A stretch of DNA of 26,411 nt from Selaginella moellendorffii (GCF_000143415.4 NW_003314310.1:101998-128408); one strand, 5' to 3'. Counted from the stretch's first letter, positions 7,613 through 18,909 are shown. The notes: generated from the sequence alone by a model not told the origin. Numbers and translations are program-made.

Positions 7613-7839
7613 TGTTAGGTGCCAACTTTGACCACATGGTCAACATCGGTCAAAGGGAGGCTCAAGGGTATATTAAGGCATGTTAGGGTAAGGGACTTAA
7701 CCTAGCCTAGGGCTCACAGTGGAGTGGAGTGGAGCTTTTGAGGTAGCTCGGGGGTGGTTGGGTGGTGAAGAACCTCAAAAGGTGGCGTAGCATAGTTTAA
7801 GGCAACTAGATCTCTGTCTTTTTGCACTGGATCATAACA
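7613..7839 (+). repeat. Right (3') LTR of copy 3
   Basis: It starts TGTTAGGTGCC, ends ATCATAACA and is followed by CTAAT. By eye it differs from the left LTR at roughly 20 sites, mostly transitions. Confidence 0.96.
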
Positions 7840-7844
7840 CTAAT
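7840..7844. repeat. Target-site duplication CTAAT, right
   Basis: Exact match to 4178-4182, flanking the right LTR of copy 3. Confidence 0.95.
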
Positions 7845-10083
7845 ACTTGAACTATATAAACATTATATCTGAAACCACTATTGTGAAAACCTTTAGAAAA
7901 CTATTTCAAACCTTATACAATAAAACTAGATGATTTAATTTTGTCCTATATAATTTCTTATATTGAAAGTCCTATTTATAGAACAAAAATTTTCATAATA
8001 TAGTTAAATTTTGAAAAACAGCTTTCTATGATTGGGTTTCAAAGTGTAAGATTCTCATCCAAAGGTCCAGGAAGAAAGGCTGCTCAATTTCTGGAAAAAA
8101 CATTTTGGTTTAGTGATCCTCCAAGGTTCTCATGAGATCCTTGTCCACTTTTCAATACATTTTGATTTTTTTCTGTGGACTAAGGTATCCAATGGTAGAG
8201 TGCCATGACATCAAGATGATGCTAATCATCTACACTACCTAGGTTCCACTGTACCAGTTAGATGAGGTTAATGGTGAAGAGGAAGTTGCAACTCACAAAG
8301 TAATAGCTGTAAAAAGTTGCACATTAGAGACATTAAATTACTTCTACTGGATATTGCATATTTATATTTCATAAATTTGAAATGGAATAGGTGAAGTAGG
8401 AAATTTCTACTGTCTCTTAACTTTTAAATATAGTATTGATTAAAACTAAAAAGCATAGCCAATTTGGAGTTACAACTGGTGCATTACAAAAAATGATAAG
8501 TAAGTGTTTAATATTATGACATTGTGACATTGTCTCTTTTATTTTTCAGTATGTGAGCTCCCATATGACATAGAAATCATACGAGGTAATAGTGCTAGGA
8601 GTTTGAGCATGGAAATCAAATGTTTGTGAATATTTCAACAAATCAAAAGGAAGAAGAAGCATCTTTGGTACACTACTATGCTCATAAAATATTCTGGACA
8701 ACCAATTATCCTATCTAGCTTGATTACGCTGGCTGTCACATTGGTCACTTCAAGAGTTCTTAGATCATCTCAAAATGCCTGACAATCAGGCATGCCAGCA
8801 AAAATACTGTGCTTTGCATGCCTCATCACAAGAAAATGTGAAAGACTTTTAGGATCAACAAGATAAAATTCACCAGACCACACTTCTGGAAAAAGGTACA
8901 ATGTAGTTATTTCTATCAATGACATGATTTCAATTTTAGGAATTCTCATAGATTTCAAAACATGTGAGGGCTATTGCAAGAATGCAATTGCAATGTTTCT
9001 CCACAAGATAATTCTTTTGAATGGGGAGATATATTGCAGTCATCACTACTGATGACAAAAATGACCTAGAAAGTGTAGACCTTCAAAATCTTCTCTTGTG
9101 ACATACAAGGAGAGATCCTTGTTTTTCAAGCATGCTATTATAACCACCTTATCAAGGAGGGTGTGCCAGTCATTGATGTTTCAATGAGAATGCCTGTCAT
9201 CAAGCCATGTGTTTATAAGCCAAAAGTTTGAAAGTGCAATAGGAAGTTTATGTGCTTGCCATATAGAGCACAATGAAACTTTATAGCTTATAAGCTCAAG
9301 CTAGTTGATAGATCCATCTTGTTTGAGAGAATAGCTCAACTTTAAATTTCTGTTTTCTTTCAGAAGCTATTGGAGAGGATCAAGTTTTTTACATAGATAC
9401 TTGCCAAGACCACCTCTAGTGAGGCATCAGCATTTCAAGATGTGGCAAATGCTTGACCAAGAGGTTCTTTTATACTTTCACTTTTGTATTTTGATTGGTA
9501 TCATCACTTTTTCTTTGTTCTTTTAGGAAATACTATATCCAAACCAACATACAATAAGATTTATAGCCCACCACTAAAGGCTAGACATGATGCAAAACTT
9601 CTCTATGGGAAGGAATTTCTTGAGAAATTCCATCTGACACAACACAAAGTCCAACTAAAGAACTAGAACACCATGAGGAGCTAGATGGAAGGAGAGCTCA
9701 GCAAGCTGGTAGAAGGTCCAAAGCAACACAAAGGAGAGGCAAGTTTTCCATTTTATTTATGTTTGTATTCACAATTCTTTATTTTTGTTGATATAGTGGA
9801 TCAAAGGCAATCACAAATAAATTGTTCCTCTCACTTTTTTGGTAGGACAGACATCCACATTCATCTAAAACAAAATCTTATTAGAAGAGAGGGCCTAGAT
9901 GTTCAGCTCTAAGGACATCTAGATCCATTATAAGTCTAACCCTTCCTTATTGTCATACTCCTTTTCATAGCTAGCTCTCTTGCCAATTTCCTACAAATCT
10001 TTGCTGTCCTTTAGTATATATTCTCCTCCCATGACTCCCACATAATATCTGTGCATCTCCATGTCACACTCTACATGCCACGT
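7845..10083. other. About 2.2 kb AT-rich sequence, no recognised gene or repeat
   Basis: I find no LTR, no transposase and no second copy of this stretch in the window. Several short open pieces end at splice-like signals, for example TTTTTCAG before 8550, TTTTAG before 8940, TTTCTTTCAG at 9354-9363 and TTCTTTTAG before 9528. They do not join into one frame and I do not recognise any product. It may be unique host DNA, a decayed gene, or an old repeat beyond recognition. An open stretch at 9484-9666 (60 codons, containing KIYSPPLKARHDAKLLYGKE) is unassigned. Confidence 0.5.
9364..9463 (+). other. Possible decayed exon
   Basis: One hundred bases lie between an acceptor-like TTTCTTTCAG and a donor-like GAG|GTTCTT. 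They encode 33 uninterrupted codons including FLHRYLPRPPLVRHQHFKMW, a Pro/Arg-rich stretch. I do not recognise the protein. The next acceptor (before 9528) leads in phase to a stop after 16 codons, so any gene here is broken. An open run of this length can also arise by chance. Confidence 0.2.
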
Positions 10084-10190
10084 TGTTGCAAATGTGAATG
10101 CGGGTATCAAAAGTTACCTGTCAGTTAGTCCTCTAGGATATTCTTTCCTTACTGCCACAACGGCAGGAGGTTGGTATTGTTAAACCTTTT
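10084..10190 (+). repeat. First part of a LARD LTR (fragment C)
   Basis: It matches the LTR start at 17895 onward in the same orientation, including the CTGCC-loop-GGCAG hairpin. Most differences are C-to-T or G-to-A. Confidence 0.85.
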
Positions 10191-11272
10191 CTTAATCTCC
10201 GCCTATCAATGGTTACCATAAGTTAAACTATATACCAAAAGTAAACCTCCTCTGGGTTGCTAGAAGTGGCAAATAGGCTGGTCCAAAAGTATTTAGCATG
10301 GCACTAGTAGATCCTTCTTAGACATGATTATATGTGAATCAATCAAAACTGTAAGGATTAGTTTATTGGTTCAGGTAATCATTGGGGCTATTGGTTTAGG
10401 TAATCATTGGGGTGCTCTCTCATAAACTTTTTTTGGATTGGACTGAAAGTAGTACAAATGCAAGCTTGAGGTTTATTCAAAGATGAGACCAAAAAGACAG
10501 TCCTCAAAATCGAAGGATCAAATATATAAATCATTTCTCTTCTTGGAGAGATGATTTGCAATGATGTGTTAACTCATTTCTTGTGTTCATATTATGCAAT
10601 CAAGAGTCTCTATCTTGATACATGTTATAGTGGTCTTATATTTGATGAGTCATAGGATGGATACCAATGAAGCACTAAACCATTTTATCTAAATTTGTTA
10701 TTAAAAACTTAGGTTACAATACTCAATTCTGTTTTAGAGATTTTGCTATTGCTCCTTGAGTAGCTTGGTGTTAGATTAGTTTGAGTTTGGTCGGAAAGTG
10801 AGTGGCATGAGCTTGTCTATATTGTGAACAATGTTAGTGGCATTTGGTGTTATAAATCTCTATCAGTAGGGTGTGGCATTTATATTACATTTTGTCAAAT
10901 AGTGTTGGCATTTCATACTCATGTAACCTTTTGAAGTAATAATATGGGCTTTCTTATGGTGTTGTTTAATTGATGATCAAGCCATTGTGATTTTTATATT
11001 ATATCCATGTGATAATATTTATGAAGTTGTTTGGTTAAATAATGATCAACCTTATAGTGGTTGATAGTAAACCTAGTCTACTTGCAAGTAGTAACATTAA
11101 AGTAACTTTGACTAAGTTCTCAATAGTGATCTATAATATGCTAAGCTTATGTTGGTATCTTGGTTCTTAAAGGGTTGCCTATTAAGGTGTTGAAAAAGGT
11201 TATAACATTCATTTGTTATGGTTTGTTAATTTATCTGTTAGTATTTTGAGTAGATTGTTGGATGGAAGGTGT

Positions 11273-11378
11273 GTAGTTAAGGCATTGACATTACTAACAC
11301 TTGTGTTAGTGGAAGTGACATTGTTGTAGTTAAGGCATTGACATTACTAACACTTGTGTTAGTGGAAGTGACATTGTT
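11273..11378. repeat. Exact 53-bp tandem duplication
   Basis: 11273-11325 and 11326-11378 are identical copies starting GTAGTTAAGGCATTGACATT. Each contains the palindrome ACTAACACTTGTGTTAGT. Elements A and B have a single copy at the equivalent place. Confidence 0.97.
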
Positions 11379-11481
11379 GTTTCGAGTGATGACGAATTTT
11401 CTTTAAACCTTGATTTTTCATATCATTTTTCTTGTTAGTGTTTTGGCTTTATATTAGATTTTGAAGGTGATTGAAGAAAAA

Positions 11482-12005
11482 TGTTTTAGTGCATGTGGTT
11501 TTTACCCTTTATCCTATGGTGATTTACCATAGGATAACACCACGAAGCGGAACCTAAACCCTCTATGTGCCACATCTTATATGCCATGTGTCACATATCA
11601 TGTGTCCATAGGACAGTGGTGTAGAACCCGAGGTCTAGGGCCTTGAGCCACTGAACGAAGGAACGATGCCAAACTCCCAAGTATGGAGCCAAGGGGTGAT
11701 AGAACCAGTCTACAAAGCAACTCCCGAGCATACAGCCCAATGAGCAAAGGAACAGGAGCCCAAAGCCAATCTCTACATTCTGTAAATATGCCAAATGAGC
11801 AAATCTAAACACTTTCCATAATTAGCATTTAGGACCAAATTGAGACTAACACAAAGGGCCTGATAGCGAGGGTGTTTGGCAAACACAGTAAGCTATCATC
11901 TAACGATATTGAGAGACCAAGCTCAATATCGCGAGGGTTTTTTATATTAGCAAGTGCAAGCCAATGACAAGAGTTTCTCAAACCAGGCTGAGTATGCTCA
12001 GCAAG
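11482..12005 (-). repeat. 3' LTR of element B, outer piece
   Basis: The plus strand starts TGTTTTAGTGCATGTGG and ends CTCAGCAAG. It lacks about 440 bp present in other LTRs (a jump near 11766). It stops at GCAAG, where element A begins. The rest of the LTR resumes at 21573. Confidence 0.88.
12001..12005. repeat. Target-site duplication GCAAG, left of element A
   Basis: GCAAG precedes the LTR of element A and recurs exactly at 21573-21577. Confidence 0.93.
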
Positions 12006-13136
12006 TGTAGTGCACATGGTTTTGACCCTTTATCTTATAGTGATTTACCATAGGATAACACCACGAAGCAGAACCTAAACCCTCTTTATGCCACGTGACA
12101 GATGCCATTTGTCCATAGGAACCCGAGGTTTAGGGCCTTGGGCCACTGAACGAAGAAACGGTGCCAAACTCCCAAGTGTGAAGCAAAAGAGTGGTGGAAC
12201 CAAACCACGGAGCAACTCCCGAGCATATAGCCCAAGGAGCGAAGGGATAGGAGCCCGGAGCAACTTGGAACAGTCCTGGAGCAACCAGCATCCCAATGCT
12301 AGGACCAGCATGCAAAACGGAGCCAACGGAGTCTGGCGCTATTTCGGCATACTGGTGGCCTAACGTGAGGACATAGGTACTCCACCAGCTAGCATGGAAT
12401 GGAACTTGGGCTTAGACCCAAGCCGGACGCAGAACAAGGACAAACACGCAAGCGGGAGCTAGACTATGCTTCAGGTTGGTCAGCCATGCCCGACCTACCA
12501 CTATCTCTACTATACATTGGAACCCCCCACAGCCCCCCCCCCCGCCCCCCCCCCCCCTTGAGGAACACACGCTTTGGGCTTTCACCCCAAGCCTCCCTTA
12601 GTATCAAGAGTTAGTCTTTGGGACAAGCTTGAAATTTACTAAATATGGAATGTCCCTAGATTGCGAATTTAGACACGGGATGAACACCATTGTGTTCAGG
12701 TTGATCTCTACATTCTGTAGATATGCCAAATGAGCAAATCTGGACACTTTCCATAAATAGCATTTGGGACCGAAATGAGACTAACACAAAGGGCATGATA
12801 GCGAGGGTGTTTGGCAAACACGGTAAGCTATCATTTAGCGAGTATTAAGGGACCAATCTCAATATAGTGGAGGTTCCCAACACTAGCAAGTGCAAGTCAA
12901 CGAATGAGTTTCTCTAACCAGGTCAAGTATGCTTGACTAAATAGACACTTAGGAATTCCTTCCTTATGCTCATCTGGTCAAGTGCACACGCGAAGACCAG
13001 TTTCTCAACTAGCTTAGGCGGAGACTGATAATGGGCCCAGCAATACTGACCTCCTGCCATCGTGGCAGTAAGGTAAGAGTGTCCGTAAGGACTAGTCGAC
13101 AGGTAACTTTTGATACCTGAAGTCACATTCGCGACC
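12006..13136 (-). repeat. 3' LTR of element A
   Basis: The plus strand starts TGTAGTGCACATGG and ends CATTCGCGACC, with the last base of the usual ...GACA changed. It is 1131 bp and has only two units of the CACGTG-type repeat. Open frames of 60-90 codons inside it are treated as chance. Confidence 0.92.
12523..12558 (-). other. Long G-run (minus strand) in the LTR of A
   Basis: The plus strand is almost pure C, broken by ACAG and a G. In LTR sense this is a G-tract able to form a G-quadruplex. Equivalent tracts lie at 20953-20993 and 18474-18498. Confidence 0.7.
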
Positions 13137-13151
13137 GTCTCCCCCCCTAGG
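13137..13151 (-). other. Polypurine tract of element A
   Basis: The plus strand reads GTCTCCCCCCCTAGG, so the minus strand is CCTAGGGGGGGAGAC, adjacent to the 3' LTR. Confidence 0.8.
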
Positions 13152-13245
13152 GAAGATCAACGTCCTTGTCGATGCACACTCGAGTCTAGAATACTGCCAA
13201 GGAAACAACTCCAGAAAAAGTTCACAGTACTCACACTATGTGAGA

Positions 13246-15155
13246 AATGCACCAACTTAAATGAGTTAGGAGGCAACCTCTATGTCTAACGCGGATGCGC
13301 TACCAACTCGGACACCTTCCGGCCGTCGCCGACAAGGAGATGACCAACGGAGTTAGCCACCCTTGCTGCTCTGGGAGTCACCCAGCTTACAAAAGTGTGA
13401 TACGCCCCTGCCCGCAGGGACATAGAGAGAGAAGCCAGAGGCCCCAACCCTCATGAGCAAAGAAACCAAACCCGTCGGTAAGGTTTAGATAGACTACTGT
13501 AAACAGGCAGTTAGAGTTGTTTACACGGTCACGCCCTTTTTAATGAAATAAGGAACATCGACAGAGAGGCGGGTGATGTGACCAGTCGACAGTAACTACC
13601 CCATAACTAAAGATTTCACCATGCACACGAAGTGCCAAAGCCAGTCTGCCTATACTGGCCCAAACTCAAAGATTAATAGATGGACAATATCAAAGTCATA
13701 AACAATGATATCTTAGAGACTGTATTATCAGTGATTAAATCTTATATTAGAACACAATAGTATTCCAAGTAAGTTATCATTTGATAAACTAGTATTATAG
13801 TATAGGAACCACCAAGATCATCATAATTGGTAGGCATAGGAATCACCATCCAACAAAATTCAATAGCAAGTATGTCATCAAGGAAACTGTAAGCCACAAA
13901 TTTTTCCTTTCCAATTTGCCAGCTTACCTCGTCTATCCGTCCAACACTGCCTTGGCTTTTGCTAAGTTCCCTTGCCAAGGTTCTCGCCTATGGTACCAGC
14001 TCCTACTTGGTTTCAGCTACTCACTGCACGAGCAACGGAGTGTTAGCCATCCTTCCACGGATTCCCAAATCACTCCCAATCCCCCTCCCCGGGTTAGACT
14101 GGACTTAAGGTTCGGCTACACTCCCCGCAAGCACAAGTAGCCAAGCACACCAAGCTTCCAGGTTCCTAACATCCCTTGGTACCACAAGACTTGATCATGG
14201 GACCCTCTAAATCCCAAGTCTTGAGTGCAACACTTGCTTCGGGACGCCGGGGCGAAACACCGTGGCCTAACGGCCCGGTATGGGTACCTCTCGCCCCCCA
14301 CTTCCATCCCGAAGGAAGGCCCAAGCCCCTTGGAAGGGCGAGGACCAATGAGCCGCATGGTACTCAAGTGGGGCACCACTCCACATGAGCCGGGAGCACC
14401 GCAATCGGTTTCCCTTTCGGGAGTGGGAGCTGCTCTTGAGCACTTCCTTGGATGGCCCCTCCGGCACCAGCCAAGTCCATGTTCACTCCCACCCAAGGCC
14501 CCTTAGTCCCAGTCCCAACCTCAAGTCGGTTTGGAAGCCCAACTGGAGAGTCCCTTCAAAACTGGTTCCTGGACCTCACTATCCCTACTATACTTTTGGA
14601 ACCCCCTGCAGCCCCCCCCCCCTGGGGGACGCACGCTTTGGGCTTTCACCCCTTGACCCGTATTAGTATTTGGACTTAGTCTCTGGCTCGATCTCGGATC
14701 CGATTTCGGATCCGACTTCGGATTCGGTCTCGGACTCGATCGCGGACTCGATCTCGGACCCGATCTCGGGCCCGACCTCGGACTCGACTTCGGACTCGGT
14801 CTCGGACCCGATTTCGGATCTCGGACTCCGTCTCGAACTCGGTCTCGAACTCGGACTCGAACTCGGTCCCCGAGTCGGTCTCGGACTCGATTCCGGACTC
14901 GATCTCGAACTCGGTCCTAGAGTCGGTCTTGGACTCGATCTTTGACTTGGTCCCATCCGATGAACTCTTTGTCATTTTGGTCATGCTTTCGGGGTTCCCT
15001 TAGCCTACGACACCTCGGCGAGTTGGTTCCTTACAGAAACTCAATGATGAAATTTAACTACCGAAAATAGCAGACAGTAAGCCAACAACTTAGTAAAGAT
15101 AACTCAAAGAACACAAAGTATCTTTGACTAACAAGCAAAATGCTCACGAATGTAT
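13246..15155. other. Element A-specific segment, partly GC-rich, not present in B
   Basis: Element B passes directly from TTCACACTATGCGAG to GGAAATAACATCCC, whereas A carries about 1.9 kb between the equivalent points. The part 13980-14960 is clearly richer in G+C than its surroundings. The stretch 14560-14690 resembles the LTR core (CTATCCCTACTATAC, a C-run, CGCACGCTTTGGGCTTTCACC), in the same orientation as the A LTRs. I found no clean TG...CA ends or target duplication. It could be an ancestral internal segment lost from B, or an inserted divergent LTR. The many open frames here overlap each other and are treated as chance. Confidence 0.6.
14688..14952. repeat. CpG-dense TCGGAC/TCGATC short tandem repeat
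   Basis: About 265 bases are built from variants of a 6-bp unit (TCGGAC, TCGATC, TCGAAC, TCGGTC), often paired as 12-bp TCGGACTCGATC. There is a CG about every six bases. All frames stay open because the unit is a multiple of three, giving Asp/Ser-type or Glu/Ser-type repeats that are probably not expressed. Confidence 0.93.
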
Positions 15156-17889
15156 TACCCAATGGAAATAACATTCCAACCTATTAAAACTAACTTGAGT
15201 AATAATCAACAAAACAGAATAAATGTGGTAATACCAACAAATATTCATTCATGTCAACTATCGCACTAGCTAATCCGAATAGATCCCAGCTAACAACACT
15301 AAGGAACTCAAGTTGCCTAAGCAAGTGTCAACCACATCCTATTGATGTCTCAAACCCAAAAGACCAATCCAGAGCAAACCAAAAAGAACATGTGGTATTG
15401 CGAAAAGCCATAAGCCATCAAGGAGAACAATTAACTATCACGAAAGATCATCAATCATCCAATCAATAAAGAGATGCATAATCATCGTTGAAGAAAGAAT
15501 TTACCATCCCAAAGAATGACAAATCATTCTATACCAACAATAATCAAGAAAAACCCTTGACAAGGATAATCAACTATCTTAGATGATAATCAATCATCAC
15601 CAATGATTGTTAGATGTAAAAGTCAACTTCAACATTGAAGTTAACAAGTCAAAATGCCTTCCCCAACAATTTCTAACAAATGGAACAATGAGTATAAAAC
15701 TCAAAGAACCAAAATCTTGAAGAAGTCTATAGCCAAGTCATGCCTAGTAATGATCACGAGTTTCGCATAAACTAACTTCAATGTTAAAGATGAAAATCAA
15801 GGTATAACCCACAATATCCTCCTCAACACATCCATAAGCTAAACTTCATAATGCCAAAGCTAATGAAGAGCATGTTTGCATCAATCCAAAAGCTAAGCAT
15901 AACGAAGTTATACTCAACAAGTGATCACCAAACGATCCTCCATAAATCCATTTATAGCAAGATATATCTCAATTCATAACAAGCACAAGAAGAATCATCA
16001 ATGATCAATATATTCCAACTCAAACCTAATAAGGATTCAAACTTTCCAATATCGATCACTAACGCTTCCGATTGTAGAGTTAGCATAGTCCACGACTAAA
16101 TCACTTTTCAAGAAAAAGCCAAAGCTCAACCCCTACTAAATAATCTTGTCTAAAACACAACTAACTCAAACTTGCCACTCAGTTCGTTTGAACGTCAATA
16201 CAGTTGCTAACTAGCAAATGCACGAATGCCAATAAGATAAAGCCATAGCCAAATCATCAACACTATCTTCATTGAGACCAATGAAACTCAATATCAATCT
16301 TTGGAGAGATATCTTCATTTTACTCAAATCTCAACATCAATAATATCAATGACAAGGCATCACTTCAATGCTATGAACACCAGGAAAAGCTAGAAGAAAG
16401 CAAAAGTGAATCACCACTCAAAACTCTTTTGCAACCAAGCTAACCGAAGTCAAAGATACTTAACTCAGTATCCGAGACTAATCCTTCAGCAAAACTCAAT
16501 TACAAATATCACTTCCTCATGGAGTGAATCACCACATCCAAGACTCCATAAAATCCAACACTACAGACTAAACATATCTAAATGATATCGACATAATAGA
16601 ATCGATATGCCAACATGGAAAAACCATACAAGCCACGACACGATCCTCTGCAACACCATCCAGTAAAGCAAGTTTATCACTGCTAAATCATCATCGAGTG
16701 AAGCAAGTATCAAAGGTCCTCAACAAAGTTTATAAGCAATCACTAGTCACAAAGCAACTAACAATCACTCTTCAACTTGTCTTCACAAGACCCAAACACT
16801 AAACTCATGTCATTGAGTCATATACTTTGTCCAACATGAACGTAATACCCCAGGTACGAGTTAAAGGTTCATGGACAAGCACAAACAAAATGACTACTCA
16901 AATCCAACTCAACCGCGATAAACTCACCAATGCATTTAGTCACTAGCTCTAAGCATGCTTTGAAGAGGCTAGCTATGCATGATCATCACTCAGTCGAAAC
17001 TAAAGTGAAAACCATGAGATGGACTACATTGGTACAAAACCTCCTCATAAACAAAGCTATAGTATGGGTACTAACATCTCAATTGCAAATAACTAAGTTG
17101 GACAACACTATCTTCAGCTAAAGCGCAGGGCCACCAAGACCATGTCAAGATCAGTGAGAGCTCATTACTCTCATAGAGTCTAAACAAAATGCAAGGTGCA
17201 ACTGCCACCAAGCATAATGCTACAGAAGAAAGGCACAAGGGTCACCTTTCTAGAAAAGTGCAACGGCCACTTTTCTACACCAACTCTATACTCTATCCAA
17301 CTCAATTGCTTTAGCCTCAAAAGTCACCATCCCTTTTGGGTTGCATCATACAAACTACCTACTAAGGTTTAAACTAACCAAAGTCAACTTCAACCTCTTC
17401 ACTAGCTTGTACTGGCTTACGAAAATGGAATGGTTTTTAGGCAAAGTGATCAATAGATCAGCCTAAGAAAATTTGTGGAAAAATTTTCCATCCTAGAGAA
17501 AGAATGATTCTCAGTCCAGGAATGCAACCTTTCAAGATTCAACTAACTTCCTCCTACCAACAACTTCACATAGGTTCACTTCAACACAAATTATCGAGAC
17601 CTATAGTATGATTAAGCCTTGAACATCTCTTTTTGCCCATACTTCTGACATCCAACACCGACATCCGTAAAATGCAAAGTGAACATCCAAGGCTTGATCA
17701 CGAAGACCACATCTTCGGATATCTATATTGCACTTAACACTTTTCTTCAACCATCTTCAAGTTCCAATGTGAAGCCAAAACACTAACAAGAAAAATGACA
17801 TGGAAAATCAAGCTCTAAGGAAAATTCCTCATCACTCAAACAGCAATGCCACTTTCACTAACACAAGTGCTAGCGATGTCAATGCTTTA
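15156..17889 (-). other. LARD internal region, element A, part near the 3' end
   Basis: Non-coding AT-rich sequence colinear with about 21880-24535 of element B. The only shared open frame (72 codons at 15251-15469 and 21973-22191, plus strand) shows mostly amino-acid-changing differences. No protein domain is visible on either strand. It ends at the solo LTR. Confidence 0.85.
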
Positions 17890-17894
17890 ACTAC
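17890..17894. repeat. Target-site duplication ACTAC, left of solo LTR
   Basis: ACTAC precedes the TG of the solo LTR and recurs exactly at 19043-19047. Fragment C and element B carry this junction without an LTR. Confidence 0.93.
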
Positions 17895-18909
17895 TGTCGC
17901 GCATGTGACTTCGGGTATCGAAAGTTACCTGTCGACCAGTCCTTACGGACACTCTTACCTTACTGCCACGATGGCAGGAGATCGGTATTGCTGGTTCCCT
18001 TTATCAGCCCCTCTTGTTCAAGTGTTAGTTTACTGGGCTTAGCACCTGTACTTAGCCAGATGGACATAAGGTAGGAACTCCTATGTGTTTCTAGCTGAGC
18101 ATACTCGGCCTGGCTCTTAGTTCTCTTTTGCTCTGTCTTGCACTGGCTTGACAAGAACCCTCGCGTATTGAGATTGGTCCCTCAATATCGCTGGATGATA
18201 GTTTACCGTGTTTGCCAAACACCCTCGCTATCATGCCCTTTGTGTTAGTCTCATTTCGGTCCCAAATGCTTTCTATGGAAAGTGTCCAGATTTGTTCATT
18301 TGGCATATCTATGGAATGTAGAGACCGGCCTAAACACAATGGTGTTCGTCCCGTGTCTAAATTCGCAATCTAGGGACATTCCATATTTAGTAAGTTTCAA
18401 GCTTGTTCCAGAGACTAACTCTTGGTACTAAGGGAGGCTTGGGGTGAAAGCCCAAAGCGTGTGTTCCTCAAAAGGGGGGGGGGGGGCTGTGGGGGGTTCC
18501 AAATGTATAGTAGGGATAGTGGGTAAGTCGGGCATGGCCAACCAACCTGAGGCATAGTCTAGCTCCCGCTTGCGTGCCTATCCTTGTTCTACGTCCGGCT
18601 TGGGTCTAAGCCCAAGCTCCATTCCATGCTAGTTGGTGGAGTACCCATGTCCTCGCGTTAGGCCACCAGTATGCCGAAATAGCACCAGACTCCGTTGGCT
18701 CCGTTTTGCATGCTGGTCCTAGCATTGGGATGCTGGTTGCTCCAGGACTGTTCCAAGTTGCTCCGGGCTCCTGTCCCTTCACTCCTTGGGCTTTATGCTC
18801 AGGAGTTGCTCCGTGGTTCGGTTCCGTCACTCCTTGGCTCTATGCTTGGGAGTTTGGCACCGTTCCTTCATTCAGTGGCCCAAGGCCCTGAACCTCGGGT
18901 TCCTATGGA

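Larger units (their letters stand above)
4183..7839 (+). mobile_element. Ty3/gypsy LTR retrotransposon, copy 3, bounded but internally deleted
   Basis: This is a structurally complete insertion: TSD, 233-bp left LTR, initiator-Met PBS, gag, RT, RNase H, integrase pieces, PPT, 227-bp right LTR, TSD. At 3.66 kb including a nested TRIM-like element it is far shorter than the usual 5 kb or more. Relative to copy 1, one deletion joins gag to the middle of RT at about 5110-5120, removing the zinc knuckle, protease and RT fingers (about 1.3 kb). Most of the integrase core is also gone. By eye the LTRs differ by roughly 20 substitutions and a short indel, which implies an old insertion. Confidence 0.96.
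10084..11481 (+). mobile_element. LARD-family fragment C (plus sense), truncated
   Basis: This is the same non-coding family as elements A and B but in the opposite orientation. It starts with the LTR's first hundred bases (TGTTGCAAATGTGA, a CG-decayed form of TGTCGCGAATGTGA). It then jumps at about 10195 into the internal region (GCCTATCAATGGTTACC), so about 1 kb of LTR, the PBS and the start of the internal part are deleted. From there it is colinear with the reverse complement of about 20115-19048 and then 17894-17740, and lacks the solo LTR found in A. It ends at 11481 against the 3' LTR of element B. Confidence 0.88.

Noticed and set aside
9484-9666. 60-codon open frame as a gene
   Set aside because: Its start lies in a T-rich, intron-like stretch and no family is recognisable; kept only as part of the unassigned region.
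14688-14952. CRISPR-like array
   Set aside because: Continuous short tandem repeat without spacers, in a plant-type genome.
14116-14984. Many overlapping open frames on both strands, including long Ser/Glu/Arg and Asp/Ser repeats
   Set aside because: They come from GC-rich sequence and a tandem unit divisible by three, which keeps all frames open. No known protein is recognised.
15251-15469. 72-codon open frames at the same place in A and B (15251-15469 and 21973-22191)
   Set aside because: Same length and no indels, but most differences change amino acids and no domain is visible; the frame is antisense to the element. Shared ancestry without selection explains it. A dN/dS test over many copies could overturn this.
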